Shown here: positions 41,820-53,994 of the stretch, piece after piece
How positions within the stretch are numbered: position 1 is the first letter of the stretch
Layout: every line of letters begins with the position of its first letter
Assembly: GCF_905475345.1 (NCBI RefSeq)
Contig: NC_066594.1
Coordinates: 6,322,001 to 6,386,000 of the forward strand
Reading direction: 5' to 3'
Origin: Vespula vulgaris
Taxonomy: Eukaryota > Arthropoda > Insecta > Hymenoptera > Vespidae
Length of the DNA: 64,000 nucleotides
Translations under genes and position numbers: made by a program
The notes under the pieces: generated by a model
What the model was told of the DNA's origin: nothing
Databases searched by the model: none
Seen by the model: the letters and a program-made list of their open reading frames with translations, nothing else

Positions 41820-42046
41820 GATACTTATTTATAAATACTTGGAAACTATTTATGCATCTTACAGATAAATGGTATATACCAAATAATAGTGCATTAGTTT
41901 TTTAAAATTCTAGTTTCTATTAATTTCTAAGTGGATACTTATTTATAAATACTTGGAAACTATTTATGCATCTTACAGATAAATGGTATATACCAAATAA
42001 TAGTGCATTAGTTTTTTAAAATTCTAGTTTCTATTAATTTCTAAGT
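41820..42046. repeat. Two-copy tandem duplication, 114-bp unit
   Basis: Copy 1 is 41,820-41,933 and copy 2 is 41,934-42,046. By eye the 113 aligned bases are identical. The unit is ordinary AT-rich unique sequence, not a microsatellite. The identity implies a recent duplication, or an assembly artefact. Confidence 0.93.
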
Positions 42047-43372
42047 AATTCTAAATATGTCTAAGTTTCTAATAATTCAAACTATATAAAAAAATATCTA
42101 TTACTGATGCATCTGAATATTATGCACCTGAGTAAACATTTTAACCTTCTATTATTTCCATCTCGTTTACTTAGACCTTTTCTAACGTAAATAAAAATAG
42201 GACGTAGATAGCAATTTTTTTTTCTTTTTTGCTTTTCTCTTTTTTCTTTTTTCTTTTTCACGGCGCACTTGTACGAACGTTTTTAGTTCCCACGCATATT
42301 TTCTCGCTCGATGTGACGTTTTGCGCCATTAGACGTGTTACGGGGTGGCTTGTTTGCACAGCAAAGTGCCAGTAATTTTTCCGTAAATCGTTATTACCCC
42401 GTTGGAAACAACCCCTTTTATTTCTCGTCCATCGACGATTGAACGGCGTTTCCACTTCGTTGCGATAACAATCTCATTGTAGGTAAACACAAGAAATTTT
42501 TACGAGATACCTAACGCTTACTTCTGCAAAGTTAAAAAGTTAAAAAGTTTATCTTTGAGTGATGCTCGAAGATGAAACGATTTTTTTGTACCAAGAAAAA
42601 AAAAAGATTCTAATTGTCGTATTTGTTTTACGTGAATTATGTAAGTATAATTTTCATAATTCTTCTTAATTATTTATAAATAAAATGATTGAAGAATTAT
42701 AGCAAGAAAAAGTATTCGATGATATTTGAAAAAATTATTTCGAAAGCTAATAAAAAATATAGATATCCGTAATTGATTAAAACTATTTCGTTTAAACGTG
42801 TAAATGCTTTTTCTCTGGCCTCATGATACGATTTTTCTCACGAGTAAATATTTAAGTACTCTACTTCGTTTTTACAAAAGTTTCCCACGTTATATATTGA
42901 TTAAATATTTTTAAACATCTGCTCAATTATTTATAATAAAGTATCAATATGTAATATAAATGATTACGCAATCCTGACATAATCCGCAATCCGATACATA
43001 ATTATTTATATTAATTAAAATATTCGTATATAGTGTTTATTTATTTTACAAAATATTGATATTATCAATTGATAAAAATATCGATTAAAAAATAAATAGG
43101 AGAGTTAATTCATTTGTATTATACGTATTATACGTGGTAAATAATTTACCGTAAATTTACAGTTTGGTGACATGTGTGTACGATTATATTATATGTAAGT
43201 ATGTACTTATGTATGTCACAATGAAAATATAGCGTACTATGGCCGATAACGATGTCGTTCAAAAGTAAAATGATATTTCTCTGATGGCCATTTCGACGAA
43301 AATTCTATCCATTAATTCGTGGAAACATACATAGAGACGCAGTTTGGACAATTTTAATAACTCATGGCTTTA

Positions 43373-43406
<34 letters not shown>

Positions 43407-43579
43407 TGTCGTATAACATGCCCTCGGTAGTTGTAGTTATGACGATCGTAAAACATTTTACAACTTCGCTAATAAATAAAAAGAAAAATAGAAAGAAAAA
43501 AGAAGAAAAAAGAGGGAAAAAAATACAACTACTAACTTATAAGACACTGCAGAGGGATCAATAATAGATGTATTCTCTG

Positions 43580-43669
43580 ATTGGCCAACGTCCAGCCAAT
43601 AGTAATCCTTCTATGAAGAAAGGGTGTGAGCGATCGGATTCTGCGTCGTTTAGAAATACTCCTGATTGG
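43580..43669. promoter_or_regulatory. Cluster of CCAAT-type boxes
   Basis: ATTGGC (43,580-43,585) and GCCAAT (43,595-43,600) form an inverted pair with a 9-bp spacer; a third ATTGG is at 43,665-43,669. The patch is unique and GC-richer than its surroundings. No gene start is adjacent. Confidence 0.25.
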
Positions 43670-45982
43670 TCGAACTTTCACCGAAGGGGCTGAAACATTT
43701 CGTTAGACCAAAGCCGCGCTTCATAAAAATGGACGTTCTTAAGAACTTATTTATTTACTTACTTACTTACTTACTTACTTATTTAGTAAACCTATGTTAG
43801 CTAAAAGCAACAATCATTTATCCGATTTTACTTCTTATTTCAACGAACATAACATTTTTTTATTACTTTCATTAATATTATTATTATTATTATATTTAGG
43901 AGTATCCTCTTACCTTAATGAAAATTTAAAAAACAGTGATTTATTTACAAAAAAAATTGATAATGGATAATTTTATAAAAATGATCTTAGTTCTATGAAA
44001 TATTTTTTTCTCATACACGGTACAACTAAAATTTTTCAATTTACATAAAAAAGAAAAAAATTATTTTTCCAGAATAAATATATCTACTTATTTACTTTTT
44101 CTATACGCGAAATTATCTACAGAAAGATAGTTTATTAAATAATTCTAAACGAAATGTTATAATATTTATTTTCGTCGAAAAATATTATTGACTTAGATTA
44201 CTTTTATATAATCATCAGCTATAATAGTATAAGGTATTAGATCTACTTATTCGATAATACTCATTTATTAAAACAAAAAAATTTATATATATACATACAT
44301 ATAATCCATAAAAATTTTCTAAACTTTTCTCAATACAATGAATTTAACATTTCCCAACAAAGATTATAATTATTTTGTAAAGAATAAATTACGTTATACA
44401 TACATACACACACACACACATATACACACAAAGAAATAATACATTTAAATATTTTCGAAAAAATTCTATTGTCTGTGTGTTAATGTACATATATCAATAT
44501 ATATCTATATGTATTCTCAATGTTACATACTTTATACTGAAGATTACACTAATGTGATAGATAATTTTGTTATTTTATTAAAAAAATATTCTGGCTAAAT
44601 ATTCATTCGTATAACTTTATTGATCTTATTTAGACCAAAAAAAAGATAATTCCCGGTTTAATGATCGACTGACTTTTTCATGAACACAATTTTTTTTTAA
44701 ACTCATTTCAATAAATTAAGTTCTGTATTTTGAAAAAAAAAAAGGAAAAAAAAGAAAGAGAAGAATTAAGTAATATTTAATTTTAGGAATATATCTAATA
44801 ATAATATATATTTATTCTTTTTAATAACGTTCTATTACATAACATACAATAATATATTTACTTCGTAAAACAATGTTACATAACATATGACATGGTACAT
44901 ACAAAAATTTCTTCGTATCTTCTTTGTTGACTTTTTTTTTCTTTTATTTGTTTTTTATTTATCTTAATGACTGTCGTTTGATAAAATATAAAAAATTCGT
45001 ACGGTGTAGGATTCAAAAAAAAGAAATAAAAAGAAAATAAAAATGTTTTCAAAAAAAGAATGAACATACACAAAAACTAAAAAAAAAGAGAGAGAGATGG
45101 ACGGTAATTTTTTCTTCAGTTTTATTATCAGATATAATTCCTTATACATTTATAATCTTCCATAAACTTTTACAAATGCAATGAGAATTATGGATATATA
45201 TTGATTTTCATATCTCTCAATACTTCATCTACAATAATCATTATTTATAGTGTTTGTCTACCCCGTACCTATCTAGTTGTTTTATACATTTTATATATTA
45301 GAATCGAAAGGTAGCAAATGCCTGTCAACGATTCTAAATGTGCTAACCAAAATGTAAGTGTATATATAACAAAAAAAAAAAAAAACTCGTAACAGCATAT
45401 TAAAAAATTTATAAAATTGCATCATTTGCTGAAACAAGTTTTCTGTCTATGTTAAACGAATTATCAGATTAATAGTAAATGCAATTGTAAACTTAAAAAA
45501 AGTTTGAAGAGTTATGAAATAAATAAATATATATATATATATGTATATGTATATATATATTATTTATTTAACTGATACAATATATCCTGGTATTTCTTCC
45601 ACTCAAGCTACATCATATAAAATTGGTACAAAATGTCGTATAAAGATTTCTTGCAATAAACTACATTATCAAGGAAATAAATCTAGGAAGAAAAAAATGA
45701 TCAAAAAAAAATAATAATAATAAGAACAAAAAAAAAGGAAAAAAGAAGAAGGAATAGAAGAAATAATCAAAGTAAAGAAATCATTTAAAAATATGTGCGC
45801 ATAGCGCGAAACGCTTTTTTTAACGATAAACAGTAAAAAAATATATATTATACACAACAATTGACTTGAAAATCATTGACCGGCTAATCTACAGTGTGTA
45901 TTTCATATAGATTTGTTTTTAACGAAATATATAATTTTGACAAAGAAAAATCTTAAAATAAACATATATGTGCATATCAACA

Positions 45983-46013
<31 letters not shown>

Positions 46014-46015
46014 GC

Positions 46016-46026
<11 letters not shown>

Positions 46027-46072
<46 letters not shown>
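46027..46072. repeat. TA microsatellite
   Basis: A pure TA tract just downstream of LMAN1, preceded by CATA units. Confidence 0.95.
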
Positions 46073-46075
<3 letters not shown>

Positions 46076-46210
46076 TTCCAAGAATATTAAAATTGTGTGT
46101 GAATTCTCAAAGGAAATTAAGCTTTAAATACCCATAGGACAATAATTTTGTATTTGTCCATTTGATGTTGTTAATGATTATATGATCAATCTGATCAATG
46201 AGAAGATGCA

Positions 46211-46216
46211 TTTATT
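46211..46216 (-). terminator. Candidate polyadenylation signal of LMAN1 (AATAAA)
   Basis: The plus strand reads TTTATT, so the minus strand has AATAAA 130 bp past the LMAN1 stop. It is the first canonical signal I see downstream at a normal 3' UTR distance. AT richness makes chance occurrence likely. Confidence 0.4.
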
Positions 46217-46346
46217 ATACAGATGTTAAGTAAAATCATAGTTGGTGAATACGAACAGTGAGGAATACGAACACCAACCCAATACACTCTTACAGATTCG
46301 TCGCCATATATTCACTATTAGTTGTTCTTGATTATAAATTTTGCCA

Positions 46347-48552
46347 CTAATAAAACTTTTTAGCCTGTGCTTCTTTATTATCCCTGTAAAGTAAAATAAA
46401 AAGTATTAATTCTTTTCATTCATTTTTTTCTTTGTTAATAATCATACAATAATATTGTAAAGATGTTAGAAAATATTTTAGGTGGATATACCGATATAAA
46501 CTGTATGCTAATAATATTATCATTTGTATAGCCACAAATAAAAGGAACATCATTGTTGTTAAACAATTTGTTGTTGGACAATCTGCTAATTTTGTATTAG
46601 TTTGTGCAATATCTCTCATCAATACGTTAAGTCTATCCCGCATTTCAGATATTATTGCTTGATAATCATAACCCATTGGTTGCACCTATAAATAATTTTA
46701 TCATTATAAATATCATTTTAAATATCTTATAGATCATGTGTATATATTAAAAGATTTATAAATATATAAATAATTACTTGAGCCGTTGGATTACGTGCTT
46801 GATTATTTAAAATGTTATCTGATTTAGAATTAACATCGCCTATAAAAGATCTAATTTCTTGAACAGTACTGATTAAAATATTTTGATTTTTAAGAACAGC
46901 ATCAACTTCTTGCCGACGAATTGTATCTATTAACTGAATTGGCTGTCCTTGTCCTCCTACTCCTGTATAAATAATTATTCAATGAAAATATCTTATTGAA
47001 ATTTATTAGAGCAAATAAAACATATAGTATTCAATCAAAACTTACCACCCACTTGAACTTGTGAAATTAAACTTATCGTCCTTTCTTGTCTTCCAACAAT
47101 TTCATCTAGCTTCCTGCTAAGTTCTCTTAAGACATTGAACATTTGACTTTGACCAGAGAAAATCTGTCTCAATTCTCTCTGATTGTCTGTCTCGAAATAT
47201 TCTTCAAATTCATCTTTCTCTCTACGTTGGTCCGGATGTTCTCTGAGAAAGTGAATTTAAAAAAAAAAAAATAATTAAATTTATTTCTTAATAAATCTTT
47301 AAATTTGCTTACATTTATAAAATGATTATATGATGCGACAGTCAAAACAAATTTTTATAATATGAATTTATAATAATACCTGTGATATTCTTCCTTTTGT
47401 TGTTCCAATTTTTTTTGGTAATCTTGATATTCTTGACTTAGTTTAACTTGATCTTCCACAGAAACTTTGTAACTATCTGTAGGTAATTGACCAGGTGGAT
47501 GTAAAGATGTTGTTAAGAAATGTATTACGTCGTGATCATCAGCCAAACCACCTTGACATAAAAGAGATATATATTAGTAAATATAAATTTTTATAATCTG
47601 ACGAAAGACAATAGCAGTAACATACCTGTAGCTGCTGACACACCAAAATATCCAGACTTTGGTAAAATTACATTTTCCACACGGAAACAAGTCTCATAAT
47701 CTTGATCATTATTTGTCATACCACTATGGAAAAATAACTACGCAAAAAATTAAACGTTATTAGAAAATTCTAAATCTAATAAAAAAAAAATTATATTAGT
47801 GTTTTTAGAACTTAATATTAATTATCACTAACCGTTAATACATTCTGGTAATATTCTATTCTTGCGCGTGTTGCAAAAGGTTTATTACGAAAATCTCTTA
47901 AACAACCTGCCAGTAATTGTGTTGTACCATCGCTTTTTTTGGAAAATGTAATTTAGTTAAAAGAAAAAACATTATATATATATATACATATAGAATTTTT
48001 TTTAAAACAGTCTAACTTACTTAGCGTGATCAAAAATTTTTGTGCCATCATTTTGCACAGCCATAATATATGGATTATTATGTTTATTGTCATTATCAAA
48101 GGAGTCAAAGAAAACTCCAAGGCCGTTCCATTGATCAGAACTACCAAAAACGGTGCCATTATAAGCACCCTTGGCACCAGTATACCAAAATGCTAAACCA
48201 TCCGCACCTATTCTACCACGACCAGTAATTCTGAACATTAAGTCCACTTCCCACCAATCAAAGTTAATTGGTTGTTTCATCCATATTGCACCTAAATATA
48301 ATACAGAGTTTATAGCATATTAGTTAACTATACAAGGGAGTCTAATTCCTGGAATAAATAGGATTATAGAAATAATCATTTTTTATTGTTAGTTACATAC
48401 CCTTTTGACTTCTTAATGATGGAGCTACTCTAACGTTTTCTGCACTTGCAATAGCATCTGTAATAATTTATTATATAGTATATTTTATTCATACAACTGA
48501 TTTAAAAAAGAAATGTGTATATATATATTATTCTATACGTTATGCCATATAC

Positions 48553-48603
<51 letters not shown>

Positions 48604-49024
48604 CACAAATATTTTATGTATCGTATCAAAACTATTGAAAGCACAGTAAATTTAAAAATATATTCTTTAAAAATTTTCATATAAATTTGATATGATAAAA
48701 TACATTTCAAATACTAAAATTTATAAAAATGTTTAAATGAATAACAAAAGTTTATATAACAATATAATTCGTGTAAATAATAAAGAAGCCGATATAGTGT
48801 AAATAACATACGGTATCTGATGAAAAATCTTGGTTAGGTTATTGGTTATACTCACTTCCTCCATATTCCCAAAAAGGTACTGATCTATCCTTTTGCGCGA
48901 GATATGGTGGCTTAAAGGAGTATTTATACTCAAATTTTCGATGAGGAATATCGGCAAAAACAAGAGTAAATGTTAGAAATGCGAGAAATACTAAGAGCCA
49001 CCTCACCTCGGCAGCCATCTTCAT
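46347..49024 (-). CDS. LMAN1: ERGIC-53 / LMAN1, mannose-binding cargo receptor of ER-to-Golgi transport (10 coding exons, 497 aa)
   Basis: Coding exons in transcript order: 49024-48856, 48457-48401, 48291-48021, 47932-47833, 47737-47626, 47551-47380, 47242-47046, 46962-46778, 46685-46492, 46383-46347. All introns are GT-AG and phases join to 497 codons plus TAG. Residues 1-24 form a signal peptide. An L-type lectin domain follows (about 25-250) with FFDSFDND; D138, F140, N142, H164 and D167 line up at a constant offset of 14 with the human Ca2+/mannose residues D152, F154, N156, H178 and D181. A charged coiled-coil stalk follows, then C456 and C462 just before the membrane segment (about 463-485; the human pair makes disulfide-linked oligomers). 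The tail ends KKFY, a dilysine retrieval signal with a terminal aromatic. Human ERGIC-53 is 510 aa and ends KKFF. The family carries N-glycosylated cargo from ER to ERGIC. Translation could also start at M3, which has the stronger Kozak context. CpG is scarce in the gene. Confidence 0.96.
48556..48599. repeat. TA microsatellite in LMAN1 intron 1
   Basis: A pure TA tract of about 44 bp between coding exons 1 and 2. Confidence 0.95.
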
Positions 49025-49898
49025 TTTGACTGTTTAATAATGTCTGGATAGAACAACTAAAGTTATATGAATTAAAAAAGAAACGATTGGAACAACATTT
49101 AAAAACCGGATCGGAAGAATTGAATATTATTGGTTCGTTACAAGTGACGTGTCAATTGCGTGGCTACATACATACATTACAAATTTACTTCAAACATCAT
49201 TACTTTGGCACTTTCAATTTTTCATATGATTTTCTCTCAAAGAAAGTGTATTCTTATTATTTTATAAATATTATCGTTCAATTAACACTTTTTCATTACT
49301 TCGTTTGTTATCCGTGATGAAAATTTTGTAAACTTATATGTACATATATATATATGTGTGTGTAGGTATTATAAATTATATACTGTTATAAAATTTGAGG
49401 ACGTGTCACCCGGGAGATGGTAGCATGTTAGATCGAAAACGAGTTTATGAAATCGTGTTTCACTTTTTTTATTTTCTTATCCAACATGGAAGTCCAATAT
49501 GGAAGTCACTTCTTTCAACCAATCAAATTCGATCTTATATAAAAATTTAATATTCCATTGTTTTTAACTTGAAATTTTATAATTATAAATTGTATTATTT
49601 GATAGTTCATTGAAAATAACATTTTTTTTCTCGTGTCTTATTATTGTTTACGTAAAATTTAATAATCAAGAAAATTCGACGAAAACTTTTCATGGGAATT
49701 AATTTTATATTACATAATTGTACATGCACGTATTGCGTTAAAAACGATTCGATTTTAATTTTACGAAGTAATTTTTGAAAAAACGTCATTTTGGAAACGA
49801 AATTTATTATTTATTGTTAAACGTTCAGAAAGAAAGTGGCGATTCGTATCTTTATCTCTTAATATTTCGTAAGTCTATGTACAAAAACATATTCGAAG
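49025..49898. promoter_or_regulatory. Shared 5' region of the divergent LMAN1 and VTI1A genes
   Basis: Only 874 bp separate the two start codons, so both core promoters and 5' UTRs must lie here unless either gene has a distant untranslated first exon. The 9-mer GACGTGTCA occurs twice in the same orientation, at 49146-49154 and 49400-49408; the first copy is preceded by T, giving TGACGTG, the core of ATF6/XBP1 unfolded-protein-response elements. No TATA box stands out at a convincing distance. The short reading frames in the interval resemble nothing known. Confidence 0.6.
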
Positions 49899-51131
49899 AT
49901 GGCGTCGCTCATTGACAACTACGAACAACAATACGCTGTTTTGACAGCTGACATCACTGCAAAAATCGGGAGAATAAGAGTTCAAAGCGGTAGTAAGTAT
50001 ATTTTGTATGTATAGTAACAACGTGTACTTACGTTTTCTGAAAAATTTACATCATATACTTATTTTTATACGTCGGCATTATTAAATAACAATAATCGAT
50101 ATCACATACATGTGACGTAATACACAGGTGAGAAAAGAGCATTTATTCAAGATGTTGATCGGGAAATCGAAGAAGCTCAAGAATTGGTAAGAAAGAAATC
50201 AGTGCATTTTCCTTTTTTTTTCATTTTTTGTTACATATATAAACATTATATGTTAAAATTAATTGAAAAGTAATTTATTTAATATCCTAACCAATCAATT
50301 ATATATCACACAGCAAGAGCATAATTTGAAACAAACAAGAGTTGTTAGCAAAAAAATAATATGAAGATTAAAGAATTAATGAATTCTTATCTTTTGTATT
50401 CATTCCTCAGATATTATATCTTATCTAATGAATTTATTTCTTTATCTCTTCTTTTTCATGATATACCTTATTAGCTATACGCGTGTGATATACATATATT
50501 TCATGCCTTTAAAAAAAATACCAATATAATTCTTTCAATAACTAAAGCGATTATTCATTATATTAATATATATAAGAATACTTTTTTATGATAATTTTAT
50601 GTCTATATATATATATTCTTTAAAATATTATTTATATCACAAAAATGTAGATGCATTGTTATCATTATATCGTCATATTATATATATGATATATGGGCTT
50701 CAATAACTCATTTCACTTCATTTAATTCATTTAGCTTGAGCAAATGGAACTGGAAGTTCGTGGGATGAGTGGAAATGCCCGTGACCGTTTACGTGGTCGT
50801 GTGGAAAGTCATAGGGCGGAATTAAAACGATTAACACAAGAATTTCAGTCAGCAAAAAGACCAAATGAGGATGTTATTGATATAGCTGCAGAAGAGTCAT
50901 GGGAAAGCAATGTAACAGAAGATCAGAAAAAAAGATTATTAGATGCTTCTGACAGAATAGATAGAACTGGAAGAACATTGCAGAACGGTTATCGCATGGT
51001 ATTAGAGACTGAGGAAATTGGTTCGCAAGTTCTAAAAGATTTACATGATCAAAGAGAAACGATACAAAGAGGTCGAGGACGGGTTAGTTATATTATATAT
51101 ACATATATATGTATACATACATATGTATCTG

Positions 51132-51162
<31 letters not shown>

Positions 51163-51423
51163 CGATTTATAAAAACATTATAGTGTTTACATAGTCAATG
51201 GTTCATTATCCTCATAAAAACAAGATTTATAATTTTCATTGTAAATTATATTTACTATTTCTAGTTACGAGACACGGATGCAGAACTAGGACGTGGATCT
51301 CGTTTATTAACAGGGATGATCGTACGAAGTCTTCAACAAAGATTAATTTTAGCAGTAGTAGCTTTAGTATTAATAATAGTCATGTGTTTTGTGGTGTATT
51401 ATAGCTTTAAGTCTAAAAGTTAA
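49899..51423 (+). CDS. VTI1A: Vti1a, Qb-SNARE of Golgi/endosome membrane fusion (4 coding exons, 219 aa)
   Basis: Coding exons: 49899-49992, 50128-50186, 50735-51082, 51265-51423 (stop TAA 51421-51423). Introns are GT-AG and the phases give 219 aa, against 217 for human VTI1A. The start codon has a good context (AAGATGG). The N-terminal v-SNARE three-helix domain spans about residues 5-95, with the family block LLEQMELEVRG at the exon 2/3 junction. The SNARE motif spans about 125-187 (RLLDASDRIDRTGRTLQNGY, then ETEEIG and LHDQRETIQ), followed by a C-terminal anchor at 194-213 and a short basic tail. The likely zero-layer residue is Q157; the aligned position in human VTI1A is Asp as I recall it. 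The protein pairs with syntaxin-type Qa-SNAREs in trans-Golgi and endosomal fusion. It is divergent from LMAN1 (874 bp between start codons) and convergent with ACSL. The block is CpG-poor like LMAN1. Confidence 0.95.
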
Positions 51424-51807
51424 AAAAAGAAACAAAAAGCAAATATAGAGCTTTGTGTTCAACGGATCGATTGTAAGACATATATATATATATATAATTA
51501 GTAAATTTGCGATATTATTTTTACCAAATGCAACACAATTGTTAGGTAATAATTAAATTATAAAAATTACGCACGCGCGTGCGCGCGTGGAATGTCGTCT
51601 TAACGTAATTTCAATTTTTCACCTTGCTTATAATATTTTGCGCGTAATTGTTACTTGATATTGTATCAATAGTAAATTATATATCTCAGAATTTCTTATA
51701 TTATGAATGTATACAATAACAAAAAAAGTTCCAACAATATCTTCAGGTCGAGCATTTCCAAAGTTAAACAACAGTTCGAGATAGGCACTTCAGGCACATT
51801 ATCGTGA

Positions 51808-51813
51808 AATAAA
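51808..51813 (+). terminator. Candidate polyadenylation signal of VTI1A (AATAAA)
   Basis: AATAAA lies 385 bp past the VTI1A stop, in the interval where VTI1A and ACSL converge. It would give a 3' UTR of about 400 nt. Confidence 0.4.
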
Positions 51814-52096
51814 ATGGGGAAAGATTTTTTTTTTGTTTATCTACGATTAACTCTATTATATCATAGCAACGTGAGTGATGACTAATTCATGGAAATTTTT
51901 GATAACACTGTGATTACTATTAAGTTAATTATTTTTCACTCTCTATAACTTATTGCTTATTTTAGAAATCGTTCAACTTTATCACATTCCAATGAGCTGA
52001 TCGAAGTCATAACTTATCTTTTATTTTTCGTCCTAATCTACAATAATAATGTATTTAATTCTTCTATGTTTTCTTCTAAAGTGTTACATTACTAGA

Positions 52097-52129
52097 ATAT
52101 ATATATATATATATACATACATACATACA

Positions 52130-52174
<45 letters not shown>
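52097..52174. repeat. TA and ATAC compound tract
   Basis: ATAC units (52,114-52,158) flanked on both sides by TA tracts. Confidence 0.95.
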
Positions 52175-52175
<1 letters not shown>

Positions 52176-52372
52176 CATGAAATTTTAACTTTTAAAACAA
52201 AATATACTTATAAAAACAAAATTCTTGTTTCTTGAAAAAAAGAAATCGGTGAGAGAATATGACGACAATACAAATATAAAGCAATGACGCATCATATAAC
52301 ATTGTCAGCACTCATTAACAAACTTGACAAAAAAGACACTATTAAATAGAGATAGAGATAGAGATAGTGAGT

Positions 52373-52409
<37 letters not shown>

Positions 52410-52572
52410 ACTAGGCGCGCCTAATAATATAACACATTTTATTAGATATAATATTATCAAGTACCTCAATAACTTAAACGGTGCTTCTTCTGCGACGCTC
52501 TATATATCTGTGAAAATGATTCATAATAAAAGTATTAAGACTTTAAGGAATATTTGAGACGGTAGATCTGAA

Positions 52573-52578
52573 TTTATT
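52573..52578 (-). terminator. Candidate polyadenylation signal of ACSL (AATAAA)
   Basis: The plus strand reads TTTATT, 52 bp past the ACSL stop on the minus strand. A further copy lies near 52,438. Use of either cannot be decided from sequence. Confidence 0.35.
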
Positions 52579-52629
52579 GGAGAAACGTTTCAATTGTTCG
52601 TTCAACGAAGACACTGACTTTCAATCCGA

Positions 52630-52875
52630 TCAGTCCAGTTGTTGATAAAGATCTTCTATTTGGGGCTTGAAGTACGCTTTTAATTGAGGCCTTTTTGTTT
52701 TTAACGTTGGCGTGAGAAGCCCATTTTGCACAGAAAATGGATCCGGATGTAAATAAATGTCTTTAACCTATTTTTAAAAAAAATAATCATATGGATCACT
52801 TTGGTCTTTTTTTATTTAGGACTCTAAAGAAAACGCAAAAAGTGTTATCCTGAACAAATATTGTTGTATATAAAT

Positions 52876-52933
<58 letters not shown>

Positions 52934-53940
52934 GTAAAAAATCATAACAAAATTTGCAAGGGAATGTTTTAAAAAGTGTATTATTTCAATGACTCACCTG
53001 TTCGAAGGACTTTAAACCTAATTCTTTTCCCCACGTGTGCATATCAAACAAGATCAACCTCTTGACTTCTGGATTTGCACAAAGAACGCTTAATGTGCCG
53101 GGTATACCATTTTCCACGGCCCAACATTTAATTACATCTACGTCTGGTACAACTATGCCTACGATGCACGATTTTAAAGATTCTCCATGGACGAATACTT
53201 GATGTACGTATTGACTACGTAAATAGGCATTTTCGATTTTTTCAGGAACGATATATTCCCCTTGGGACAATTTAAAAATATGTTTCTTCCGATCGATTAT
53301 TTTCAACGTGCCATTCTGAAAAAGGAAACAAAAAAAGAAAAACAAAAACAAAAGAAAAGAAAGATAATAATAATCGGATATAAAGATAGATATGAAGTAT
53401 TATATTTCGCGATTTGGATTACTTGAAACTTGAATCCTTACGGGTAACCACATGCCAACGTCTCCTGTGTGATGCCATCCAAGTTCATCGACTACCTCAG
53501 CTGTTTTTTCTGGATCCTTGAAATACCCTACAAACACGTTAGTGCCCTTAACGCACACCTCGCCTTGATTGTTGATAGCATAGTATTCCATTTCTGGTAC
53601 GTCTACTAGTTTAATGCAGCAACAGGCTACTGGTGGTCCCACGTGTTCTGGTACATGATCACCCTTAGAGTTTAAAAGCATATATTTCATCAATTATTAA
53701 TTGCAAATTATTAAATGTTAGACAACTTTAATTATTGAGCCAGTGTTTCCGTTTATCATCATCCGTTTATACTATATACGCGTCCATGTGTGTGTATATA
53801 TATATATATAAGATTATTTTAAGATTTATGTGAAATTAATCGCGATTTCGATTGAATACGACATTTAAAACATTTACATTTGTCCATGCGATAAAAGCAA
53901 AAGAAAGAGAGAGAGAAAGAGAGTGAATGAGAATGAGAAG

Positions 53941-53994
<54 letters not shown>

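Larger units (their letters stand above)
42047..46210. other. AT-rich region downstream of LMAN1
   Basis: A less AT-rich unique patch at 42,250-42,480, a patch with three CCAAT-type boxes at 43,580-43,670, then very AT-rich, CpG-poor sequence. It has CATA (45,980-46,011) and TA (46,027-46,072) tracts close to the LMAN1 3' end. No gene recognised. Confidence 0.5.
51424..52629. other. Convergent intergenic region, VTI1A to ACSL
   Basis: About 1.2 kb holding both 3' UTRs. It contains a TA tract, a long ATAC tetranucleotide tract (52,114-52,158), another TA tract and a GA tract at about 52,373-52,405. No reading frame resembles a gene. A run of alternating CG/CA dinucleotides lies at about 51,570-51,588. 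Confidence 0.6.

Noticed and set aside
41820..42046. CRISPR-like direct repeat
   Set aside because: Only two adjacent copies with no spacer; a simple tandem duplication in a eukaryotic genome.
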